A DNA stretch of 64,000 bases from an uncultured Flavobacteriales bacterium (GTDB taxonomy: Bacteria > Bacteroidota > Bacteroidia > Flavobacteriales > BACL11): the NCBI GenBank assembly GCA_905181635.1, contig CAJIYM010000003.1, positions 124,001-188,000 of the forward strand, read 5' to 3'. Positions 29,882 to 39,776 of the stretch are shown here, piece after piece. The notes under the pieces are model-generated. The model worked only from the letters and a program-made list of their open reading frames with translations, did no database searches and was not told where the DNA came from. A program made the translations under genes and the position numbers. Position 1 is the first letter of the stretch. Every line of letters starts with the position of its first letter.

Positions 29882-30721
29882 TTATTTCTTTTTAGATTTC
29901 TTATCCTTAGATGCTTGCTTCTCTTTAGCTTTCTTATCCTTAGCTGCCTGCTTCTCTTTAGCTTTCTTATCCTTAGCTGCCTGCTTCTCTTTAGCTTTCT
30001 TATCCTTAGATGCTTGCTTCTCATTAGCTTTCTTATCCTTAGAGGCTTGCTTAGCTTTGGCATCTTTATCAGCTTGCTTAACTTTAACATCCTTTAATTT
30101 AGCAGCCTGCTTGTCATTGGCAGCCTTAATATCTATATTTTTCTTACTAGTTTTAATTTTTTTAACCTTAGTAACTGGTTTTACTTTAAAACTTTTACTA
30201 GATTTAGATGACGTAACCGTTTTGGATTCTACTTCTTTAGCTGATTGTTTATTTACCTTTTGTAATTTTATACAACTACCACAATCAACTTTTGAATTTA
30301 ATAACATTAATGTATTTTCCCAAACATAAGCATCCTGAGCTTTAGACATACCTTCTTTAGTGAAATATGAGATTAAAAATCTGTTACTATCAAAAACCAT
30401 ATAAATAGAAGTTTCATCTTGAAAGTATAATTCTCCATTATTTCTTGATGATTCTAAATAAACTAAATCAGCATTATCTTTAATAAATTTATGCACATAC
30501 TTATATTCAACAATCAACTGACTTAAAGCAAGATTTTGATGAATATCATATGGCTGAATTGCAAGAGTAGAACTAACCTCTTCAGGTGTCATTCCTAAAC
30601 TAATATTAAATATCTTGTCTATAGTTGTATAAACATTTTTTGTTACTTTATTCTGCCCAAAGACATTAAAACTACAAGTAACTAAAAGTACAACGATTAA
30701 TTTTTTTATATTATTTTTCAT
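29882..30721 (-). CDS. Secreted/periplasmic protein with possible BamE/SmpA-like domain and Lys-rich tandem-repeat C-terminus
   Basis: Signal peptide MKNNIKKLIVVLLVTCSFNVFGQ; SLGMTPEEVSSTLAIQPYDIHQN; tail of repeated KAKEKQAAKDK. Confidence 0.7.
   Translation of the reverse strand: MKNNIKKLIVVLLVTCSFNVFGQNKVTKNVYTTIDKIFNISLGMTPEEVSSTLAIQPYDIHQNLALSQLIVEYKYVHKFIKDNADLVYLESSRNNGELYFQDETSIYMVFDSNRFLISYFTKEGMSKAQDAYVWENTLMLLNSKVDCGSCIKLQKVNKQSAKEVESKTVTSSKSSKSFKVKPVTKVKKIKTSKKNIDIKAANDKQAAKLKDVKVKQADKDAKAKQASKDKKANEKQASKDKKAKEKQAAKDKKAKEKQAAKDKKAKEKQASKDKKSKKK
29898..30060. repeat. 33-bp in-frame tandem repeat, about 4.5 copies
   Basis: Unit TTCTTATCCTTAGMTGCYTGCTTCTCTTTAGCT at 29898, 29931, 29964, 29997 and partial at 30030. 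Confidence 0.9.
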
Positions 30722-31932
30722 TATTGTTTTGTTTTTATATTAGCTCCTGCTTTAGCTTTAATTTCAAAATTTATTGTATTATCAATATCTAACAAATCAC
30801 ATAGAGAGCAATCGTCTTTAACAATTTCATTTTCATTTACTCTTTTCACCTTAATACAAGGGTCGCCTACACAGTCCTTGCTTTTGTTCAATACATAATA
30901 ATAATCTTCAGAATCACACGGGCAATATGAACATGATCCATCATCTTTAGTTGCTTGGGCATTATAATTAGTAGCTAATTTATCTGTACATCCTTTAGGT
31001 TCTGCCTTAATATTAGGGTCAGGAATACACTGTTCATTACATTGCTTTACTGAATCATAATCTGGATTTAGAACAAAAAGACAAGGACAGTAATCACATA
31101 ATGTTCTGTCATCAATATCAGCATTCTCATTGTAATTTTTAGCTTCGCTATCCATACATCCTTTAACTATAGGTTTAGCAGCATATTTACAACTCCCATC
31201 ATCTTCGGTGGCATCAACATTATAATTTAGGGCACTTCCTTTGGCATAATCTGGACGACCTAAATAATTATCATTCGTTCCATCATCCATACATCCATAA
31301 CATAACAAATAATCATCCACTACAGCGGTACATTCTAAATTATCATTAAAACACAGTAAATCATTTGCAGAATTTTTTGAATTCTCATTAATAATATTTT
31401 CTAGCAATCCATTTTTAAAAAAGACTGTAAGCTCAAATTCCTTGTCCTCGTAAACCTGTTGGCCATTTTTTAAAGCAGACTTTGAAAATTGATTCTTAGC
31501 ATTTATTTTTCTCTGCATTCTCCTGTAATGGTATACATGAATCTCACAGTTATCTTTATTGTGAAAAATTTCAAAAGGATAAATACCCAGTTTGCTTCTT
31601 ACCTCATTTTTAGACATATACTTTGTTAGAGAAGCAACATTAGAAACAGTAGTAAAAGGCTTAATAATCTTTTCTTCATACTCACAAGACCCATCATCTT
31701 TTGTAGCATTAACATTGTAGTTACTTGCCTCATTATCGGTACAACCTTTTAATGCCCTTGGATATTTACAGCATTTTTTATCAGCCCCACCTTTTACTCC
31801 ACTACAATCGTGAACAGCTGATTTATTATAATTAAGAGCTGAAACATCTAAACATCCTTGTACCTTGCAACCTGATAAAGATATTAATACTGCAAATAAT
31901 ATGGTTAATTGATAGTGAATTTTAATTTTCAT
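30721..31932 (-). CDS. Lipoprotein with five GC(T/M/L)D...NYN...DDGSC-type Cys-rich repeats and a possible BamE/SmpA-like domain
   Basis: Lipobox LSGC; GCTDNEASNYNVNATKDDGSCEY, GCTDKLATNYNAQATKDDGSCSYCPC and related copies; YMSKNEVRSKLGIYPFEIFHN. Confidence 0.75.
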   Translation of the reverse strand: MKIKIHYQLTILFAVLISLSGCKVQGCLDVSALNYNKSAVHDCSGVKGGADKKCCKYPRALKGCTDNEASNYNVNATKDDGSCEYEEKIIKPFTTVSNVASLTKYMSKNEVRSKLGIYPFEIFHNKDNCEIHVYHYRRMQRKINAKNQFSKSALKNGQQVYEDKEFELTVFFKNGLLENIINENSKNSANDLLCFNDNLECTAVVDDYLLCYGCMDDGTNDNYLGRPDYAKGSALNYNVDATEDDGSCKYAAKPIVKGCMDSEAKNYNENADIDDRTLCDYCPCLFVLNPDYDSVKQCNEQCIPDPNIKAEPKGCTDKLATNYNAQATKDDGSCSYCPCDSEDYYYVLNKSKDCVGDPCIKVKRVNENEIVKDDCSLCDLLDIDNTINFEIKAKAGANIKTKQ

Positions 31933-31972
31933 GATATAATTTATAAGTGATTTTTAAATTAGCTTCTATAAT

Positions 31973-32743
31973 CTATTGAGGGCCTTCGGAGCTACTAGGA
32001 GCTACAACCTTCTTTTCAGTTGGAGTTACAACTTTCTTTGGAGCTGCAACTTTCTTTGGAGCTGCAACTTTCTTTGGAGCTGCAACTTTCTTTGGAGCTG
32101 CAACTTTCTTTGGAGCTGCAACTTTCTTTGGAGCTGCAACTTTCTTTGGAGCTACAGCTTTATTTTTCTTTTTAACCTTCTTTTTAACCTTCTTTTTAAC
32201 CTTCTTCTTATCTGTTTTAGCTTTTGATTTTCCTCCAAAAGAGTATGCTAATCCAAACTGCATTCCATTAAAATCATATTCGCCTGATTTGAGCATGTTG
32301 TAATTAAAGCCTAAAGATAAAGCAGATGTTAGTTGGTAACTTAAACCAACGTTAGCTCCAAATTCATTAGTTGAACCTTCTACAATATCTGTACTACCAT
32401 CATCAACATCACCTATTGCATTTGCATCATAAGTTGAATCAGAAATCATGTAAATACCCATTCCTAAGTTTACAGAAAGTTTATTTGTAATTCCATAATT
32501 CAAATCAGCTTTTATAGGAATAACACCAAAACCCATTCCATAACCAACAGAACCTACTAAATCCATTTTTTCAGATAAATTTTGAGTGTAGTTTACTGCA
32601 ATAATTGTTGATCCTGTAGTTTCAGATTTTTCAATCATTGCACCATTCCACATTGCATAGTCTAAGCTTGCACCAAATCCTTGAGCAAACATAGTAGAAG
32701 TTCCTAAAACTGAAACTAGTAATAATGTGTAAAAATTTTTCAT
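31973..32743 (-). CDS. Outer-membrane beta-barrel protein with KKV-rich and AAPKKV-repeat C-terminal tail
   Basis: Signal peptide MKNFYTLLLVSVLGTSTMFAQ (ATG 32743), beta-barrel-like alternating segments ending GLAYSFGGKSK; then (VKKK)n and (AAPKKV)7. Confidence 0.75.
   Translation of the reverse strand: MKNFYTLLLVSVLGTSTMFAQGFGASLDYAMWNGAMIEKSETTGSTIIAVNYTQNLSEKMDLVGSVGYGMGFGVIPIKADLNYGITNKLSVNLGMGIYMISDSTYDANAIGDVDDGSTDIVEGSTNEFGANVGLSYQLTSALSLGFNYNMLKSGEYDFNGMQFGLAYSFGGKSKAKTDKKKVKKKVKKKVKKKNKAVAPKKVAAPKKVAAPKKVAAPKKVAAPKKVAAPKKVAAPKKVVTPTEKKVVAPSSSEGPQ
32031..32156. repeat. 18-bp in-frame tandem repeat, 7 copies
   Basis: Unit ACTTTCTTTGGAGCTGCA at 32031, 32049, 32067, 32085, 32103, 32121, 32139; last copy has one substitution. 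Confidence 0.95.
32167..32213. repeat. 12-bp in-frame tandem repeat (VKKK), 3+ copies
   Basis: TTCTTTTTAACC repeated at 32167, 32179, 32191 and a degenerate fourth copy. Confidence 0.85.
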
Positions 32744-32972
32744 AAGATATTTATTAAATTTTTGAATTTTATTTAATTCTGTGCAAACTAAAACATTATA
32801 TTTTTTATAATTGATACATAATTGATACATTTACATGCTTTTGAAGTTTTTGTATCATAATTTATAATAAAAACCCCTATTATATTTTCAATTAATGATT
32901 TTAAAATACTAATTCAAAGTTACTTTTATATATCTACTTTAAATTAAAATCGATATAAAAATTATAACTACA

Positions 32973-33383
32973 CTATTTATAATCCACATAATTCTGTAAA
33001 ATAATAGTTGCGCTTACTTCATCAACCAGTGCTTTATTCTGCCTTCTCTTCTTCTTAATCCCACTAGCTAAAATACTCTGCTTGGCAATTTTAGATGTGA
33101 AACGTTCATCAATTTGATGTACAGGGATTTGTGGATATTTTTTCTGTAAGCGTTTAACAAATCCATTTACATGTCCGCTACTATCAGTATTAGTTCCATC
33201 TAAATTTTTAGGATCACCTACGACAAAACATTCAATGCTTTCTTTTTGCACCAATTCAGCGATAAAATCATCTAATAAATGAGTAAGTACAGTCGTTAAA
33301 CCACCTGCAATAAGTTGCATAGCATCAGTAATAGCTATACCTGTTCGCTTAGTACCAAAATCAATACCAAGGGCTTTCCCCAT
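32973..33383 (-). CDS. ruvX: Holliday junction resolvase RuvX (YqgF)
   Basis: MGKALGIDFGTKRTGIAITD, VVGDPKNLDGT, VHQIDERFTSKIA, DEVSATIILQNY. Confidence 0.93.
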   Translation of the reverse strand: MGKALGIDFGTKRTGIAITDAMQLIAGGLTTVLTHLLDDFIAELVQKESIECFVVGDPKNLDGTNTDSSGHVNGFVKRLQKKYPQIPVHQIDERFTSKIAKQSILASGIKKKRRQNKALVDEVSATIILQNYVDYK

Positions 33384-36300
33384 TATTGCTTTACTACCTG
33401 GTATATTACTCCTTCAGGCAATACCTTTATAGAATAAGTCCCTGATTCATATTTCTTAATATCAAATGATGAAACACGCTTTTGATCTTTCATTTTTTCA
33501 ATTAATCTACCTAGATTATCATATATTTCAACTTCATGATTTGTAAGATCATTAAAAGAAAGACTGAAACTACCCATAGTTGGATTTGGAAATAATTCAA
33601 AATCAATTTTACTTTCAATTACGCTAGTTGGAGCAATGTACATAGGAGGAAAAACAATATAATCAATCCAGGCACAATCTTGTCCATCAGCAACCCCACC
33701 ATCCTTGTCATACTCCCATCCTAAATCATGATTCCCTAAATTAATAGGAAAAGACACAAAACTCCAGGCGTTATCAATACCTGACCACTCTCCTTGCTTG
33801 TTACCATCAATATAAAATTGTAAAAAATCATAATCTTGTTCTGATGAAACAAATTTGAAGAAAGATATGTCGCCGGCAGCAGTTACATCAATATTTATGT
33901 CAAGGTGTGAAACTTCGCCATCAGGAACATAACCAGATTTTGATGAATTAGTACCTTCATATATATTTACATTATCAATTATCCAAGGATATACAGGATC
34001 ATTGACCCATGCATAGTTTGTAAAATCTCCTGTTTCATAATCCTCATTAATAATTCCTACTATAGCATTAAATGTATGACTATAATTATATACACCATCA
34101 GTTATGTTGTAAGGAAACTCAGCATAAGTACCAACTGGAGTAATTGCATCAACAGTAATATTAAATACAGTAGCTTGCTGCTGATTTGGATTAAGAGATA
34201 TCACATTCGACGAAACTGTATTAATTGTAATGTATGGTGATAAACTAACTAGTACAGCTGATAAATTATCTACATCAGCATGACCTGAATTTTTTACATC
34301 TATTATAAGGTCTAAAGTTTCACCAGCATCTAATCTTCCGTTTCCATTTCCTAAAGCCGCATCATTAATTGTAAAGGTGGTGTGTTCTAATACAGGAGCA
34401 TTTAACAAAACATTAATTGTTGAGCTCCAAGTGTTGCCTAAATTATCAATCATATCTAAAGTAAAGATAACTACATGTTGATCAGCTATGTCATTTGCAA
34501 CCTGGAAGGTAAATACATTAGGAATACTTAAAGTTTGAGATGGATTAATTATAGTCATTACTGATGAATTATTAATTACTGTAACTGCTGGATCATTAGT
34601 TGACAAGGAAATATTAACTAAATTAGCATTTGCTGAACCTACATTTTGAACATCAACACTCATACTAATTAATTCATTGTAATCTACTAAAGAATTATTA
34701 TTACCTGCAACATCATCGATTGTATTTGTTGCATAGATTACATATGGGCCATTAGGTGAAATAATTTGAATTGTACCTTGATATGGTTGTTTAAATTGTT
34801 TAGTAACCACTATATCAGCGACACCAACAACCGAGATAGATGGAAAAGATAAATTCACAATTCCATTAATATCAGCTAATTGAGCATCTAAAAGCACACC
34901 ATTCATTGAAATAGCTACATACGCATTCTCTTCCGCATTAACTGACAAATTAGTTGTACCAACAGGAGAGGCAGAAACATGAGAAACAGAAAGTGTTGTA
35001 GGAACTCCAATATAAGGCATTAAAGATGGATCTCCCATTACATGGTATATTTCCCAATAATATTGTTCAGAACCACCTGCTTGGGTAACAGCTAAATTTC
35101 CGGAATGAATCATTTGCCCTGCAGTAATAAACCAATCTGCTTGCTGTTCACCATTTTCGTGCATTATACAATCAAAAAGCGCTAATCCTGTTCCTGCATA
35201 TGTAGGATTTGCAGATATACTTCCATTACCAACAGCCCACCAAAAATCTTCATTCCAATAAGTATTGTTTGAACCGCCGATATAACCTACAGCACCTTTA
35301 TTATTTGCTCTTAAAAGTCCCTCACCAAAACAAACAGGAACATCAAATTTATTAGACTGACAGCAATTACCCACCATAAAGCCATATTGATCATTATTTT
35401 GTAAGCCTGCAATATCAGAAGTAGAAAAACTAGGATCTGCCCAACCACTAGATCCACAATGAGCTGTATAATTTGCGAAACCAACACCAGCACTAACATC
35501 TGCAATAATAGCTGCTGAAGCTGCTGACATATCTGATGTGATTGGTGTACCAGAACCATACAAATAATTATAAACCGTTAATCCATGAGCTGTATTAAAA
35601 TAATTATCTGTTCCATAATTAATTTGTCCATTCCCATAAGTAGGAGCCATAGATGCGTCGACACCAGCAACCAATACTATCTCATCTAAGAAAGAAGGAT
35701 CAGAAAAAAGATATTTTTCATGAGTTAATGTTTTATTAACTTGCACTTCCACTTCTTCAGCAATAGTAGCTGAAAATCTTCCGTAATACATTTCCGGATA
35801 GAAATCACCATTTCCATCAAACTCACAAAAGTACATGTCTGACAAGTGATTACCATTATCAAAAGAAGGTATCTCCCCATCATCCCCTACAAATAAAACA
35901 TACGTTGGAGAAATTCCATCTGAAGGATTATTATACATGTCTTTTAAAAAAGTATGAATGGAAGCTGTTGTATTACCAACAGCAGGATCATTCGTATAAG
36001 CCTCAACTACATGAAAACCTTTTTTAGATTTCCATTGTACTAATGGCTGTAATGCAGATTGAAAAGCAGGATCAGAAACAATTACATATTTAACAGGGTA
36101 AGTTGTGATAACATCCTTTTCCTGCATTGGCATATAATTCAAACAACTTTTATACAAATGTTCAAATTCAGGAGAATAATATCTTTTTTTGTTCTTAAGG
36201 TGTGCTGAAATATCAGTATTTTTAAATATTACTTTTACCTCTATTTTAGTAATTATCTTAAGCTCATTAGTAATAGGATTGTATTGAAAAGGAGCAATTG

Positions 36301-36817
36301 AAATTCTAGCTAATTGCTGCCCTCTCATTTTACCTAAATATTCAGTTGTAATTAATTTGTGTGTATAAAAATCATTCTTCGTATAATACTCCTCATTAAA
36401 GTAAAAAGGAACATCTTCAGCATTCTCTCCTTTTGAGATAGATGGTTGTGATGGGAAAATTAAACTATAAATTCCATAGTCGGATAAAGAAATTATTTTC
36501 TCTTCTTTATTTATAATTTTAACACTCACTTCTGAACCTAAAGGAATATTAATTAATTCCTCTAAAACAGGTAATTCAGCATTTCCTTTTAGTGCGTTTT
36601 CACCATAACCTGAAACGATTAATTTTACAAAATCTCCAGCATTGGTTTTTACATTCATAGTCTGAATATCAGAAAGATGATTTATAAAAGTAAATTCCGT
36701 GAGGGTTTTCTCTGTTATTGTAAGCTGATTACCAGTGTCAGTAAGTTTAATATCAGTTGCTGATACCGTTAGACTTAAAGCAATACTCATTACTAAAAAT
36801 AGATTTGTAAATTTCAT
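33383..36817 (-). CDS. C25 family (gingipain-like) cysteine peptidase with T9SS type A sorting domain
   Basis: Candidate catalytic segments YTAHCGSSGWADP and MVGNCCQSNKFDVP; C-terminal FELFPNPTMGSFSLSF...YDNLGRLIEKM...YESGTYSIKV. Confidence 0.9.
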   Translation of the reverse strand: MKFTNLFLVMSIALSLTVSATDIKLTDTGNQLTITEKTLTEFTFINHLSDIQTMNVKTNAGDFVKLIVSGYGENALKGNAELPVLEELINIPLGSEVSVKIINKEEKIISLSDYGIYSLIFPSQPSISKGENAEDVPFYFNEEYYTKNDFYTHKLITTEYLGKMRGQQLARISIAPFQYNPITNELKIITKIEVKVIFKNTDISAHLKNKKRYYSPEFEHLYKSCLNYMPMQEKDVITTYPVKYVIVSDPAFQSALQPLVQWKSKKGFHVVEAYTNDPAVGNTTASIHTFLKDMYNNPSDGISPTYVLFVGDDGEIPSFDNGNHLSDMYFCEFDGNGDFYPEMYYGRFSATIAEEVEVQVNKTLTHEKYLFSDPSFLDEIVLVAGVDASMAPTYGNGQINYGTDNYFNTAHGLTVYNYLYGSGTPITSDMSAASAAIIADVSAGVGFANYTAHCGSSGWADPSFSTSDIAGLQNNDQYGFMVGNCCQSNKFDVPVCFGEGLLRANNKGAVGYIGGSNNTYWNEDFWWAVGNGSISANPTYAGTGLALFDCIMHENGEQQADWFITAGQMIHSGNLAVTQAGGSEQYYWEIYHVMGDPSLMPYIGVPTTLSVSHVSASPVGTTNLSVNAEENAYVAISMNGVLLDAQLADINGIVNLSFPSISVVGVADIVVTKQFKQPYQGTIQIISPNGPYVIYATNTIDDVAGNNNSLVDYNELISMSVDVQNVGSANANLVNISLSTNDPAVTVINNSSVMTIINPSQTLSIPNVFTFQVANDIADQHVVIFTLDMIDNLGNTWSSTINVLLNAPVLEHTTFTINDAALGNGNGRLDAGETLDLIIDVKNSGHADVDNLSAVLVSLSPYITINTVSSNVISLNPNQQQATVFNITVDAITPVGTYAEFPYNITDGVYNYSHTFNAIVGIINEDYETGDFTNYAWVNDPVYPWIIDNVNIYEGTNSSKSGYVPDGEVSHLDINIDVTAAGDISFFKFVSSEQDYDFLQFYIDGNKQGEWSGIDNAWSFVSFPINLGNHDLGWEYDKDGGVADGQDCAWIDYIVFPPMYIAPTSVIESKIDFELFPNPTMGSFSLSFNDLTNHEVEIYDNLGRLIEKMKDQKRVSSFDIKKYESGTYSIKVLPEGVIYQVVKQ

Positions 36818-36989
36818 AATTAATTTTATTTTTTACAAAAATAAGCTATTTTAATTCTGATAACTAATCTCAGATCAATAAATCTTATGCATTCAAAGAA
36901 TATTTAACAACCTTATAACTTTTATGTAGACCAATCAACCAAAAGGATGGGCTTTTTTAACAGTTACCCTTGTTTCCTAAATAAACAAA

Positions 36990-39776
36990 TTATCGCTTAC
37001 ATATTGACTTGTAGTCACACCATTCACAAGCCTTAAAATCAACTGCTTGAGTGAAATCTTCATTCTTAATTTGACTTAGAATAAATTCCAATTGCTCTTC
37101 CACATCATCAATGACATTAGCATTAATGTTAATTACTTCCTTTTGCCTGTTTCCAGTTTTTTTACACACTTTAATTAGTCCTGATTTCAAGTTCTTAAAT
37201 GCAAAATTCCCAGCAACCACCTCTACATCCATGTAGTGTTGGTTCATTTTTAAATACAAATAAGCATACATCAATAACTGAAAAGCTTTTGCTTTTTTAT
37301 TATTAGAAGTAAGTTCATCATATTCTGCAAAGGAAACATCATTTTCTTCTACTTTTCCTGTCTTGTAATCTATAATTCTAAGGATATCTCCCTCAAAATC
37401 TACTCTATCCGCCTTTCCAATCAATTTAAAATTAAGCCCATCAACAAGTAAGTCATGCACCAAAAACTCCTCTTTACTTATTAACTTAATTTGCTTATTA
37501 TTTACATTTGCTTCTTTAAGTAACTGCTTCTCTAAATTTAAAAAATCCTTTGTTAATTTTTGAGCAATCTGCAGACTTAAATAATTTTTACCCTCCTTCA
37601 TTCCTTGCTTAGAAAGGGCAGCAATAAAATTACCCTCTATGTCTTTAAGAATTGCAGGGCTAATTTCCTTTATGATTTTTTCAGTAAGCACACCAATAGG
37701 ATAATATTTTTCCAACGCATCATGAATAGCTGTACCCAAAATACTGGAATCAGCATACTCCTCTACCTGATCTTCTATCCTAATTTTAGCCAAATAATGA
37801 TAGTAAAAGGACAAACTACAATTTGTGTACTTATTTAATGCAGACGGAGAGACTCCTTTCTCAGCCCAAGCCTCAATCTCCTTTTCTAATCCTTCATTTT
37901 TAATTGTAATAGATACTGTATTGCTAACCACCAAGTCATCTCCTTTATAAACTAATTCCTTAATCTCACCAGCATATTCAGACAATAGTTGAGTAATAAA
38001 TCTACTTTTTTCACCGGAACCAAAATCATCCGTTACAGAATTATAAATAAGCGTAATATTTTTTGCCCTTTGCAATAATCGGTAGAAATGATAAGAAAAT
38101 ACTGCATCACTCTCGTTATAAGTAGGTAATTTAAAGTAGCGCTTCATATCATAGGGAATAAATGAATTGACCGACTTTCCTTTTGGTAATTTTCCTTCAT
38201 TCACGCTTAACATAATTATATTTTTAAAATCAAGCGTTCTACTCTCCAGAATACCCATTAGCTGCACCCCCTTCAAAGGCTCTCCTTTAAAAGGAATACT
38301 TTCTTTGGCCACCAATTGCTGCATAATAATTTGCAAAGTTTTTAGTTCAATTGCAAAATTATTTTTTAAAATTAGATTTTTTAAAATTGCAAGTGAATTG
38401 TAAAATGCCGCTAATATTTCTGATTCAATAGAGCCTTTTTTACCCAATAAAGGTAATTTCAATTCCTCAATTAAATTATTAAAGGTCTGCAAAGCATCAT
38501 CAACACTATTCCAAAGAAGAAATATAAGTTTTGCAGTTTTACTATTCTCAAAATATCCGTCAATATTATGCCGTGTAACAAACACAATATTACTTTTAGT
38601 AATAAAACGCATAAACGCAATTCTATCATTTATTTTAGTAATCTTTGAAAAATATGGATGCTCAATAATTGCAATAACATCTTTGAAATAAAATGCCTTC
38701 CGATTATACTTTACTGAATGAATTTGCAATTTAAAAATTGCTTCCACTAAAGAAAAGAGAGCGGTATTTTTAAGAGGACTACCCATGGTAACATTCAATT
38801 GTTTTATCTCAGAAGGCAAATTATATAATACCGGGAAAAGCAAAGCTTCATCTGCCAAAACAATAGCTGTATTGCTATTATCCAAATCTGATGAATCAAA
38901 CCCTTTAACCACCTCAGCTGCAACCTTTGCTTGCGTAATATTTTTAGGACAAGCAATCACATTAAAACTTTCCTTTTTCTTATTAAAATAATCTCCTACT
39001 CCATTAAAATCAATTTCCGACCATTTCTCTCTTTGTTTCCTTAAAAAACCTCCGGCTTCATGCTGAGAATTATCATAATAGAAACTATCTGCATCCCAAA
39101 ATACCCTTGCAATATCTTCTTTTTTTAGGTAATCAATAATTTCATGTTCTGACTTTGTAAGTGCATTTAAACCTACAAACCAAACTTTATTCCATTTCAC
39201 CTGAGCATTAGAAATGTTTTTGGCTGCAAACTTATATGCCATTCCTTGGTAAGCTAATTTTTCTTCTAAAAGTAAATCATTAAACTGTTTATACCAATCC
39301 AACATGCCTTCAAAAAAACTAATATAATCGAGCTGCATATTAGAAAGATTATCTTCAGACAAACTCCAATTATCGACACCCCAATCTTCTAACTCCTTTA
39401 CATTCTTTAAATTTGTATAGATAGATTTTGCATCTACCAAGTTTCTATCTATCTCATTAAAATCATGCAACAGAACGTTACTCCAACTTAAAAAATCGTC
39501 AAATGAATCAATTTTTTTAGGAGGAAAATTAAGATAAGATTGATATAATTTAAATTGCAAAGAGATATTATCTAAAACGGATAGGCCTGAAAGTTTTTCA
39601 GTAAATTCCTCAATAGAATAAAAATCAGGAAGGAAAATAGGATGTTTAATTTTTTGTGACAAATAGTGTTTTAAGAATACTACTGAACGCTTTGAAGGTA
39701 ATACAACTGCAACCCCCTCCATACTAACAGGGTATTTACTAAGCAATCTATCTGCTATTTTATCTAAAAATGCCAT
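36990..39776 (-). CDS. PD-(D/E)XK nuclease family protein (AddB-like)
   Basis: C-terminal SALNKYTNCSLSFYYHYLAKI, LRIIDYKTGKVEEND, CEWCDYKSIC. Confidence 0.85.
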   Translation of the reverse strand: MAFLDKIADRLLSKYPVSMEGVAVVLPSKRSVVFLKHYLSQKIKHPIFLPDFYSIEEFTEKLSGLSVLDNISLQFKLYQSYLNFPPKKIDSFDDFLSWSNVLLHDFNEIDRNLVDAKSIYTNLKNVKELEDWGVDNWSLSEDNLSNMQLDYISFFEGMLDWYKQFNDLLLEEKLAYQGMAYKFAAKNISNAQVKWNKVWFVGLNALTKSEHEIIDYLKKEDIARVFWDADSFYYDNSQHEAGGFLRKQREKWSEIDFNGVGDYFNKKKESFNVIACPKNITQAKVAAEVVKGFDSSDLDNSNTAIVLADEALLFPVLYNLPSEIKQLNVTMGSPLKNTALFSLVEAIFKLQIHSVKYNRKAFYFKDVIAIIEHPYFSKITKINDRIAFMRFITKSNIVFVTRHNIDGYFENSKTAKLIFLLWNSVDDALQTFNNLIEELKLPLLGKKGSIESEILAAFYNSLAILKNLILKNNFAIELKTLQIIMQQLVAKESIPFKGEPLKGVQLMGILESRTLDFKNIIMLSVNEGKLPKGKSVNSFIPYDMKRYFKLPTYNESDAVFSYHFYRLLQRAKNITLIYNSVTDDFGSGEKSRFITQLLSEYAGEIKELVYKGDDLVVSNTVSITIKNEGLEKEIEAWAEKGVSPSALNKYTNCSLSFYYHYLAKIRIEDQVEEYADSSILGTAIHDALEKYYPIGVLTEKIIKEISPAILKDIEGNFIAALSKQGMKEGKNYLSLQIAQKLTKDFLNLEKQLLKEANVNNKQIKLISKEEFLVHDLLVDGLNFKLIGKADRVDFEGDILRIIDYKTGKVEENDVSFAEYDELTSNNKKAKAFQLLMYAYLYLKMNQHYMDVEVVAGNFAFKNLKSGLIKVCKKTGNRQKEVININANVIDDVEEQLEFILSQIKNEDFTQAVDFKACEWCDYKSICKR

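Noticed and set aside
29915-30329. Plus-strand ORFs resembling hydrophobic TM proteins (LLLFSFLILSC repeats)
   Set aside because: Antisense of the Lys-rich repeat tail and its upstream region.
29898-32213. Possible CRISPR-like arrays
   Set aside because: Repeats are contiguous, in-frame coding repeats without unique spacers.
31976-32227. 83-aa plus-strand ORF with repeated NFLWSC
   Set aside because: It is the reverse strand of the AAPKKV repeat tail; no independent support.
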